From Candidatus Eiseniibacteriota bacterium (GTDB lineage: Bacteria > Orphanbacterota > Orphanbacteria > Orphanbacterales > Orphanbacteraceae), in the NCBI GenBank assembly GCA_029262235.1, contig JAJCZU010000002.1, forward strand, positions 1,078,927 through 1,142,926: a DNA stretch of 64,000 nt, read 5' to 3'. Shown here in pieces: positions 9,305 to 15,643 of this stretch; the stretch's first letter is position 1; the number at the start of each line of letters is the position of its first letter. The translations under genes were made by a program, and so were the position numbers. The notes beneath the pieces were generated by a model. It searched no databases. It was not told the DNA's origin and saw only the letters and a program-made list of their open reading frames with translations.

Positions 9305-9550
9305 CTCTTTTTGGGAATTCTTATCGCCTATCTGCTGTTCGCTGTCGCCGTGGGCAAGCTGCTGGCCTACGCGGCGTACCAGGACGAGGTCTGGACCGAT
9401 CTCCGTGAGAACGTCATGCGCCCTGTTCCGGTGGCCGCTCCCCCGGTCCGACACGCGACCACACCCGGCGAGATCACGAATCACGCGCCCGTGGCAGAAT
9501 CGGGCCGGCCCGGAAACGCCCGACGCGAGCGGGAAAAGCGCCCGGTCTGA
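9302..9550 (+). CDS. Possible small membrane protein (doubtful)
   Basis: An 82-aa open frame from TTG 9302, starting in the tail of the terminator. Residues 1-22 form a clean membrane helix (LFLGILIAYLLFAVAVGKLL), followed by AAYQDEVWTDLRENVM and an unstructured Pro/Arg-rich end. No ribosome-binding site is visible, since the upstream sequence is terminator stem. The helix argues for a real gene and the start context against it. I do not recognise the family. Confidence 0.3.
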   Translation: MLFLGILIAYLLFAVAVGKLLAYAAYQDEVWTDLRENVMRPVPVAAPPVRHATTPGEITNHAPVAESGRPGNARREREKRPV

Positions 9551-9558
9551 TCGGCTGA

Positions 9559-9622
9559 CGCTCCGCCCGCCCGGGCAGAGCGCATGCTCCGATTCGATCC
9601 CCGCGCCCATTCCGTTTACAAT
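9559..9622 (+). promoter_or_regulatory. GC hairpin and -10 element before the glycosyltransferase gene
   Basis: A GC hairpin at 9559-9582 (CGCTCCGCCCG / CGGGCAGAGCG) is followed by TACAAT at 9617-9622, a good -10 box. No clear -35. Transcription would start only 1-3 nt before the ATG at 9631, and no ribosome-binding sequence precedes that ATG, so a leaderless mRNA is likely. Confidence 0.4.
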
Positions 9623-9630
9623 GCGAACCC

Positions 9631-10803
9631 ATGTCCTCGATTCTCTTCATCGAACCGTTCTTCGGCGGATCGCACCGCGCGTTCGCGGAAGGGTATGCCC
9701 GTCACAGCAGGCACCGCATCAGTATGCTGACGCTGCCGGGCCGGAACTGGAAGTGGCGCATGCGCGGCGGGGCGGCGGCCCTGGCGGAATCGGCCCGAAG
9801 CAGGATCGCGCGCCCGGGCGGTGACCCCGCCATCGCGGCGCCGGATGCACTCTTCGTCACTTCACTCGTAAACCTTGCGGAGCTTCGCGGACTCGGTCCG
9901 GCATCCTGGCGCAATGCGCCCGCGATCCTCTACTTTCACGAGAACCAGCTTACCTATCCGATCCGGGGTGACAATCGGCGCGATCTGCACTTCGCGATGA
10001 CCCACGCCGTCAGCATTCTCGCGGCGGACCGTGTCGCCTTCAACAGCCGGTATCACAAACAGGAGTTCCTGAACGCGCTCCCGGGCTTTCTGCAGGCGCT
10101 TCCCGACACGAAGCCCCGTGACATTCTGGCGCGGGTCGAAAACGGGCTCGTCCTGCACCCCGGCATCGACGCGTGGGATGTTCCGGCACCCGGGGGGAGA
10201 AGCGACCCGAAGTCAGAAGGGCAGGGGAAAGGCACGGCAGCAGGCGAGAGCGCAGAGAGCCCGGACCGGACGCTTCTCTGGAATCATCGATGGGAGTACG
10301 ACAAGGGGCCCGATCGCCTGCTCACCGTCGTGCGCGCGCTCCGTTCGCAGGGCGCCCGGTTTCGGCTCATCGTCACCGGCGCCGGGCATGATGAACGCGC
10401 GGACGTTTTTTCGGAGCTGCCCGACGCGGCCGGACCGCATCTGGCGCACATCGGCTACGTCGCGGGCAGGGAGGAGTACGCCGGTCTTCTTCACGCAAGC
10501 GATATCGTGGTCAGCACAGCGCGGCACGAGTTCTTCGGGATCTCGTGTCTCGAGGCCGTGTGCGCCGGCGCGTTTCCGCTGCTTCCGCAGGCACTTTCCT
10601 ATCCGGAGTTGATCGAACCGACCCGTTTTCCTGAATGCTACTATCGCGACACGGATGATCTGATCGAACGTTTGAAGCATCATCTTTCGAGAGCAGGCGC
10701 GCCGCCGGACGGCCTGCGCGATTCGATCCTGCATCACGTCTGGCCTGAGCCGGCTCGCCTCATGGATGACGCGGTGGATGCTCTGATTGCCCGCCGGGAA
10801 TGA
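9631..10803 (+). CDS. DUF3524 glycosyltransferase, tRNA-queuosine mannosyltransferase family
   Basis: A 390-aa protein. The N-terminus IEPFFGGSHRAFAEGYARHS and the later TLPGRNWKWRMRGGA are the hallmarks of the DUF3524 domain. A GT4-type glycosyltransferase C-terminus follows (LLWNHRWEYDKGPDRL; STARHEFFGISCLEAVCAG with the EX7E-like acidic residues). The family's characterised animal member, GTDC1/QTMAN, attaches mannose to queuosine in tRNA-Asp. Function here is inferred from family, and no queuosine synthesis gene is nearby. An insert of about 25 residues rich in Gly, Glu and Lys (about residues 188-210) looks like a flexible linker. Single gene, convergent with the next operon. Confidence 0.8.
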   Translation: MSSILFIEPFFGGSHRAFAEGYARHSRHRISMLTLPGRNWKWRMRGGAAALAESARSRIARPGGDPAIAAPDALFVTSLVNLAELRGLGPASWRNAPAILYFHENQLTYPIRGDNRRDLHFAMTHAVSILAADRVAFNSRYHKQEFLNALPGFLQALPDTKPRDILARVENGLVLHPGIDAWDVPAPGGRSDPKSEGQGKGTAAGESAESPDRTLLWNHRWEYDKGPDRLLTVVRALRSQGARFRLIVTGAGHDERADVFSELPDAAGPHLAHIGYVAGREEYAGLLHASDIVVSTARHEFFGISCLEAVCAGAFPLLPQALSYPELIEPTRFPECYYRDTDDLIERLKHHLSRAGAPPDGLRDSILHHVWPEPARLMDDAVDALIARRE

Positions 10804-10835
10804 CTCGCCCTACGGGGGAGCCGTCGTTCGAATAC

Positions 10836-10885
10836 AAAAAAACGGTGCACGGCCTCTCGCCGGAATGGCGGGAATCCATGCACCG
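10836..10885 (-). terminator. Terminator of the minus-strand ECF operon
   Basis: Arms CGGTGCA (10843-10849) and TGCACCG (10879-10885) with further inner pairing. On the minus strand the 3' arm runs into a T-tract (plus-strand AAAAAA before 10843). It lies between two convergent genes and may stop both. Confidence 0.75.
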
Positions 10886-10921
10886 TTTCGTGATCGACGT
10901 TTGCGCCCGGCGCCGTTCCGT

Positions 10922-11539
10922 CTAGTCGGCCCGCTCTTCGACCACGACCCGTTTGATCAGTTCCGGCTCGGTCAGTGAGCCCTGGTTGTACTGTCGCAGG
11001 TCCGTGCTCTTCACGGTGAGCAGCAGCGAGACGACAGGGTCCGGTGTGACTTCCCACGTTTCCCCCCAGGGAAACGCCGCGATCGAAATCGCCTCGCCGT
11101 CCTTCAGGAACGAAAGCGTACCGCCGTAATCCACGAGAGCCTGACGCAACTCATCGATCACCTGATCGAAGAGTACCCGGCGATGCGAATTCGCCTGGGC
11201 CCGTTCCGAATCACTCATATCGAACAGCTCCCGCCAGGTCTCGACGAGGCCTTCCATGTCTTCAAGATCTTCCAGAATCTTTCCGTGCGACTTTTCGACG
11301 AATGAGAATTCGAGCGTGAAGAGGGCACCGTATCCCGGAAGATAGACACCAACCGTGTTGACACCCGAAGACACGAGCGCGAACTTGCTGTCGATCAGCA
11401 TCGTGTCGAAGATTTTCTCGACAACCGCCATCTTGCGCAGCACGCGGCTGTTCATTTCGTCGTCCGCCCGGGCCGGCGCCGCGAGCAAACCAGACAAGAG
11501 CATTGCCCCGCCCGCTATCGTGAGAATCATGCGTTTCAT
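10922..11539 (-). CDS. Secreted protein of unknown function in an ECF sigma operon
   Basis: A 205-aa protein with a clear signal peptide (KR, hydrophobic core, cleavage near ARADD). The mature part is predicted mixed helix and strand, with few cysteines and no motif I recognise. It contains an acidic helix around LEDLEDMEGLVETWRELFD and the VYLPGYGALFTLEFSF strand region. The start ATG overlaps the anti-sigma stop by 4 nt. As third gene behind an ECF sigma and its anti-sigma it may be part of the signal-sensing pathway or a target of the sigma. Confidence 0.8.
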   Translation of the reverse strand: MKRMILTIAGGAMLLSGLLAAPARADDEMNSRVLRKMAVVEKIFDTMLIDSKFALVSSGVNTVGVYLPGYGALFTLEFSFVEKSHGKILEDLEDMEGLVETWRELFDMSDSERAQANSHRRVLFDQVIDELRQALVDYGGTLSFLKDGEAISIAAFPWGETWEVTPDPVVSLLLTVKSTDLRQYNQGSLTEPELIKRVVVEERAD

Positions 11540-12285
11540 CTACCCGAATCCTCCTTCGTCCCACCCCTTGCGCCGATCTCCCGGATCAGGGTCTGTGCAC
11601 TTCTTTCCACCTGCCCGACGCGCTGGTTCATCACGCCCAGATCCGCCTCGTGCTGCAGTTCGAAACCCTGCGCGTAGTCTTCGAACGCCGTCGCCCAGCG
11701 CGCCATCTGACGATCCTCGCTGTCGCGAACCAGCGTCGCGAGAAAGCGAATCAGTTCTTCCTGCGACTGCACGAATTCATCCTTCGAAATATACGAACTC
11801 ATGGGCGAGCTTACGGGCTGCACGAGCGACACACCCTGCGCCCCGAACGGCGACTCGGCTCCGGATGACGTCATGACCGGCGCCCGGTCTTCCGCGGTAC
11901 GGCCGAATCGCAATGTCACGCCGTCGCTGTCACGCGACACCTCCGTCTGCGTCAGCAGGAGCAGCACGGCGGCCGCGGCGACCGACCAGCCGGCCCATCG
12001 CGACCAGAGCGCCCGACGGGGACGGGGCGCCCGCTTCGGACGTCGACCCGCGGCAGGCAACCCGGCGTCAAGCGTTCTTCCGGCAACGACATGGCGCACG
12101 GGCGCCTCGGCGTCTTCCCACCGGCGCAGCACGCCGACGGTGCTCTGCAGATTCTTCCATTCCTCGCCCCATTTCGCGTCCGCGGCGATCCGTCTCGCGA
12201 CCGCCTCGTTCTCCTCAGGGGAGAGTTCTCCGTATAGATAAGCGATCAGCTGTTCTTCCCGCTCGTTCGTTTCCCGGGATGACAT
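11536..12285 (-). CDS. Anti-sigma factor, single-pass membrane protein
   Basis: A 249-aa protein. The N-terminal part (about residues 1-60) is helical with EEQLIAYLYGELSPEENEAV, the zf-HC2/anti-sigma start pattern, but it lacks the HxxxCxxC zinc motif. A basic Pro/Arg stretch precedes one membrane helix (about residues 97-111, SVAAAAVLLLLTQ). The periplasmic part has a long helix (KDEFVQSQEELIRFLATLV). It lies 5 nt after the ECF sigma gene and overlaps the secreted-protein gene, the usual sigma/anti-sigma pairing. Confidence 0.8.
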   Translation of the reverse strand: MSSRETNEREEQLIAYLYGELSPEENEAVARRIAADAKWGEEWKNLQSTVGVLRRWEDAEAPVRHVVAGRTLDAGLPAAGRRPKRAPRPRRALWSRWAGWSVAAAAVLLLLTQTEVSRDSDGVTLRFGRTAEDRAPVMTSSGAESPFGAQGVSLVQPVSSPMSSYISKDEFVQSQEELIRFLATLVRDSEDRQMARWATAFEDYAQGFELQHEADLGVMNQRVGQVERSAQTLIREIGARGGTKEDSGR

Positions 12286-12290
12286 GCTCT

Positions 12291-12896
12291 CTAACTCCCT
12301 TCTTCCAGACGAAGTCTTCTGAGGACCCGCCCCAGGTTCTTCAGTCCGTGAAAAATCCTCGACCGCACCGTACCAACCGGCAGATCGAACATTTCCGCAA
12401 TCTCTCGACTGCTGTAGCCGTGATACTCCCGCATGACGACCGCCGTCCTCTGTTCTTCGGACAGGGTCTGCAGGGCACTGCTCAAGATCTCACCCAGCTC
12501 CCGCTGATAGACCGCCCGATCGGGGCGGGGGGCATGCTGAAACCGATCGATCCGTTCGTCGAGCAGCGACTCCGCGCCCTTCGCCACGAGATCGTCGGTA
12601 GAGATCATCGTGCGATTCTTGCGCGTCCGGAGGCGGTCACGAACAACATTGTGCGCGATGCGAAACGCCCACGACGGAAAGGCGGCCGGTTCGCGAAGCT
12701 GACCCAGACGCCCGTAGACGCGGATCACCGTCTCCTGCACCAGGTCGCGAGCCTCATCTTCCTGACCGACCATGCGGTACACGAAGTTATAGAGACCTTT
12801 CTCCCATCGCCCAATGAGCTCGTTGAAGGCGCCGTCGTCCCCATCGAGCACCTGGCCGACCAGAATTTCGTCAGTCGGGCCCATCTTCTGCTGCAA
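12291..12896 (-). CDS. ECF sigma factor (RpoE-like)
   Basis: A 201-aa protein with region 2 (AFNELIGRWEKGLYNFVYRM; EARDLVQETVIRVYGRL; FPSWAFRIAHNVVRDRLR) and region 4 (LSEEQRTAVVMREYHGYSSR, then EIAEMFDLPVGTVRSRIFHG). The start is TTG 12896, chosen because GGGAGGAG lies a few nt upstream on the minus strand; ATG four codons later is the alternative. First gene of the minus-strand operon with anti-sigma and secreted protein, transcribed from a TTGACA-type promoter at 12992-13020. Confidence 0.9.
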   Translation of the reverse strand: MQQKMGPTDEILVGQVLDGDDGAFNELIGRWEKGLYNFVYRMVGQEDEARDLVQETVIRVYGRLGQLREPAAFPSWAFRIAHNVVRDRLRTRKNRTMISTDDLVAKGAESLLDERIDRFQHAPRPDRAVYQRELGEILSSALQTLSEEQRTAVVMREYHGYSSREIAEMFDLPVGTVRSRIFHGLKNLGRVLRRLRLEEGS

Positions 12897-12991
12897 CCTC
12901 TCCTCCCAAGAGCTTGCTCAACCTTCTGGTAAGAGGACGAGCTGCGTTTGTGAATCGCTTAAAGTCTTTGAAAAAATACACCCTTGCAGGT

Positions 12992-13020
12992 AGGCTAGAT
13001 CGGCTTGAAAGGCGTGTCAA
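12992..13020 (-). promoter_or_regulatory. Promoter of the ECF sigma operon
   Basis: On the minus strand: TTGACA (13020-13015), 17-bp spacer, TAGCCT (12997-12992). A perfect -35 with a moderate -10, divergent from the L3 gene promoter region. Confidence 0.6.
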
Positions 13021-13102
13021 GGGATGGACGAGAGGGGGGCTGCCGCGCGTAACCGCTTACCCCGCCTATGGTTTGCGCCGAACCGCTCGAATCCTTATTT
13101 TC

Positions 13103-13131
13103 TTGACAGAAATCGGCCCCCTGTGGGATCT
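13103..13131 (+). promoter_or_regulatory. Candidate promoter of the L3 gene
   Basis: TTGACA at 13103-13108 is a perfect -35. At 17 bp the -10 position reads GGATCT, which is poor, though TGTGGG just before it could help as an extended element. About 70 nt upstream of the L3 ATG. Confidence 0.4.
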
Positions 13132-13173
13132 TGGGGAACTTGGAATGAATTCACTTCACGGAGGATAGAGATC

Positions 13174-13833
13174 ATGGGCCTCGCCATGATGGGCAAGAAA
13201 ATCGGGATGACGCAGCGCTTCAATGAGCGTGGCCGCGCCGTTCCGGTCACGGTGATCGAACTGAAGCCGTGCCCGATTGTTCAGAGAAAAACGAAAGCAA
13301 AAGAAGGCTACAACGCCATTCAGCTCGGCATCGGCAAGCGGAAACCGTCCCGCACCACGATGGCCATGGCCGGACACTTCAAAAAGGCCGGCCTCGACCC
13401 GATGCAGAATCTCCAGGAGTTCCGGCTCTCGGACAAGGAGATGGAAGAGCTTGCCGAAGCGACCTCCGTCGATCTTTCGATGTTCGAGTCCGGCGACTTC
13501 GTCGACGTGACAGGCACCTCGAAGGGCCGCGGCACGGCCGGCGTCATGAAACGCTGGAACATGCATGGTCAAAAGGCGACGCACGGTGTGCACGAAGTCT
13601 TCCGCCACGGCGGCGCCATCGGACAGTGCGCCACGCCCGGTCGCCTCTTCAAGGGCGTCAAAATGGCAGGACGATACGGGAACGAACGTTCCAGCACGCA
13701 GAATCTGGCCGTCATGGACGTGAAGCCGGAAGCGAACCTGATTTACATTCGCGGCGCCGTACCGGGCCCGAACAACGGCCTCGTCGTCGTTCGCAAGTCC
13801 GTAAAGAAGGGCCATAAAAAGGCCATCGTCTAG
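13174..13833 (+). CDS. rplC: 50S ribosomal protein L3 (isolated gene)
   Basis: A 219-aa protein, near the usual 205-220. Clear L3 features: MGKKIGMTQRF at the N-terminus, VDVTGTSKGRGTAGVMKRWN in the middle, and ATPGRLFKGVKMAGRYGNE with the preceding GQ that is methylated in E. coli L3. The start ATG 13174 follows GGAGG at 13159-13163. L3 binds 23S rRNA near the peptidyl-transferase centre. The gene stands alone: no rpsJ before it, no rplD/rplW after it, and a strong terminator 30 nt after the stop. That is unlike its normal place in the S10 operon. Confidence 0.93.
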   Translation: MGLAMMGKKIGMTQRFNERGRAVPVTVIELKPCPIVQRKTKAKEGYNAIQLGIGKRKPSRTTMAMAGHFKKAGLDPMQNLQEFRLSDKEMEELAEATSVDLSMFESGDFVDVTGTSKGRGTAGVMKRWNMHGQKATHGVHEVFRHGGAIGQCATPGRLFKGVKMAGRYGNERSSTQNLAVMDVKPEANLIYIRGAVPGPNNGLVVVRKSVKKGHKKAIV

Positions 13834-13864
13834 TCTCGGCCCCATGCTCGGGGATCATGTTTCG

Positions 13865-13905
13865 AGCGCCTTCCTGCTTCATGCGGGAAGGCGCTTTTCA
13901 TTTTT
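13865..13905 (+). terminator. Rho-independent terminator after L3
   Basis: The stem AGCGCCTTCCTGC pairs with GCGGGAAGGCGCT across a 5-nt loop and is followed by TTTCATTTTTGTTT. Confirms L3 as a one-gene transcript. Confidence 0.9.
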
Positions 13906-13968
13906 GTTTCAGATTCGTGCAATCCGGTCTGATCGTCTCATTGCGGGCAGCTGGCGCCAACGGTTCCG

Positions 13969-13998
13969 TTGACCCTCTCGTTGCGGCGCTGGTATACT
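13969..13998 (+). promoter_or_regulatory. Sigma-70 promoter of the DUF5989-type gene
   Basis: TTGACC (13969-13974), 18-bp spacer, TATACT (13993-13998). A good vegetative promoter 50 nt before the ATG at 14048. Confidence 0.65.
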
Positions 13999-14047
13999 AA
14001 GCCCTGACACTTCACGGGACGCCATTCTCACCGCAAGAGGAACACGC

Positions 14048-14218
14048 ATGGCAGGTATAGGCGGAAAACTCGGTATCTTCGGAGAGTTGCTTGCATTTCT
14101 GATGCACCGCAAGAAGTGGTGGCTGGCGCCGATTCTGATTCTGCTCGTCCTTCTCAGCCTGTTGATCGTGCTGACAGAGGGATCTGCGGTAGCGCCTTTC
14201 ATCTACACGCTGTTTTAG
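14048..14218 (+). CDS. DUF5989-type small membrane protein
   Basis: A 56-aa protein. It has the conserved layout of the DUF5989 family: a short N-terminal amphipathic part ending LLAFLMHRKKWWLAPI, one membrane helix (LILLVLLSLLIVL), and a C-terminal SAVAPFIYTLF end. The family often sits beside glycan, SxtJ-like and carbamoyltransferase genes; its role is unknown. Here it is an isolated transcript with its own promoter and a hairpin 8 nt after the stop. The ribosome-binding sequence is AAGAGGAA at 14035-14042. Confidence 0.82.
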   Translation: MAGIGGKLGIFGELLAFLMHRKKWWLAPILILLVLLSLLIVLTEGSAVAPFIYTLF

Positions 14219-14225
14219 AAAAGAC

Positions 14226-14260
14226 GAAGGGGCGATCAAGCGATCGCCCCTTCTCTGCTT
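14226..14260 (+). terminator. Terminator after the DUF5989-type gene
   Basis: AAGGGGCGATC pairs perfectly with GATCGCCCCTT around a 4-nt loop and is followed by a pyrimidine-rich tail (CTCTGCTT). It lies between convergent genes. The 3' T-run is weak. Confidence 0.7.
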
Positions 14261-14383
14261 CCCGCCCTGGAGGGAGGGGGTCGGACAGGAAGGACTCCGA
14301 CCGATGGGCCCGATCTCGCGATCGATGTCGGCGGCGTCTACTTACCAGACGACACAGGCCTTCCTGCGGTTCAAATTTTTCTT

Positions 14384-15370
14384 CTACCGTTTCCCTTCGC
14401 GAAACTCTCCGTACATCGCCACGTCACGGCTGCTTCCGATAATCAGCGGCACCCGCTCGTGGAGTTCCTTCGGCTGGATATCAAGGATGCGCCTGCGACC
14501 GTCCGTAGCCGCGCCGCCGGCCTGCTCCGCAAGAAACGCAAGCGGGTTCCCTTCATATAAGAGCCGCAGCTTTCCTCTCTCGTTCTCCTGGTCTTCCGGG
14601 TAGAGAAATATCCCGCCGTACAGCAGCGTGCGATGAACGTCGGAAACCATCGATCCGATGTAGCGAGCGCTCGGCGGCGTGCGGCCATCCCGCGGAACCT
14701 TGACATGGTTTACGTAACGCGCCACTTCGGGAATCCAACGATACGAATAGCCTTCGTTGATGCTGTAAATGTCACCGCGGTCCGGAGTCCGAATGTCTTC
14801 GTGACTGTGACCGAACGACCGGGTGGTCTCGTCATAGGTGAACCCGTTCGTCCCGTTCCCCAGCGTGTAGACGAGAAGGGTGCCGGGGCCGTAGAGCACA
14901 TAGCCCGACGCAACCTGTTCCGTCCCCTTCTGCAAAAAGTGATCCTGCGCACTCGCCGCGTTCTGTTTCACTCTGAGAATCGAGAAGATCGTTCCGACGC
15001 CGACGTTCGCATCGATATTCGACGACCCGTCGAGAGGATCGATCAGAAAAACATACGGCCCTTCGCCGCCCTCGGGACACGCGATCGGTTCTTCGTTCTC
15101 TTCCGAGCCCACGTATGCAACGGCCGCACTCCCGCCCACGTGATCGATCAGGATATCGTTTGCGATCAGGTCCAGTTTCTTTACGTCATCGCCCGACGCG
15201 TTCACGCCGCCGGCCCGGCCGTCCAGATTCAAAAGGCCTACTCTGGCCATCCGGTACACGATCTCGCCCACGGCCCGAACAAGGCCCTGGAACAGGCAGT
15301 CGAGGTGCGGGCGATCTTCCGGCGCCGCATACTGGGCAACGTGCTCCAGGAAAGTTCGACGGTGCTGCAT
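14384..15370 (-). CDS. fbp: Fructose-1,6-bisphosphatase, class I
   Basis: A 328-aa protein. The metal-binding motif DPLDGSSNID is intact, preceded by GSEENEEP, with a later GGIFLYPEDQENERGKLRLL substrate region. It hydrolyses fructose 1,6-bisphosphate to fructose 6-phosphate in gluconeogenesis and acts in the cytoplasm. The length matches the family. On the minus strand AAAGGAG lies 6 nt before the ATG, and a TGCTAGGAT extended -10 lies further upstream. Stand-alone gene, divergent from comEC. Confidence 0.95.
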   Translation of the reverse strand: MQHRRTFLEHVAQYAAPEDRPHLDCLFQGLVRAVGEIVYRMARVGLLNLDGRAGGVNASGDDVKKLDLIANDILIDHVGGSAAVAYVGSEENEEPIACPEGGEGPYVFLIDPLDGSSNIDANVGVGTIFSILRVKQNAASAQDHFLQKGTEQVASGYVLYGPGTLLVYTLGNGTNGFTYDETTRSFGHSHEDIRTPDRGDIYSINEGYSYRWIPEVARYVNHVKVPRDGRTPPSARYIGSMVSDVHRTLLYGGIFLYPEDQENERGKLRLLYEGNPLAFLAEQAGGAATDGRRRILDIQPKELHERVPLIIGSSRDVAMYGEFREGKR

Positions 15371-15643
15371 GCCTTCTCCTTTGTGAACTCATATCCTAGC
15401 AAAAACAGGGGGAGCAGGCCGTCCCTTCTGGCGAGGCGATCGCGCATGCATCGCGGCGATCACGCTCTGGCCGGCAGCCGGTCATCTCGTGGGCGCCGGA
15501 AACCGATTCGATGATCGTACGGCGCCATGACGGCGTTTGTTTCGCTCCCCGTGTCGGCACACCGATTGCAAAGACAGTGCCCGGGTGCCGGGGTGAGTGG
15601 GCCGCCTTTGTCAATGCCCACCCCCGATCCTGTCTCGAGCCAC

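Noticed and set aside
13174..13833. Start of a full S10 ribosomal operon
   Set aside because: No other ribosomal protein gene flanks L3, and a terminator follows directly.
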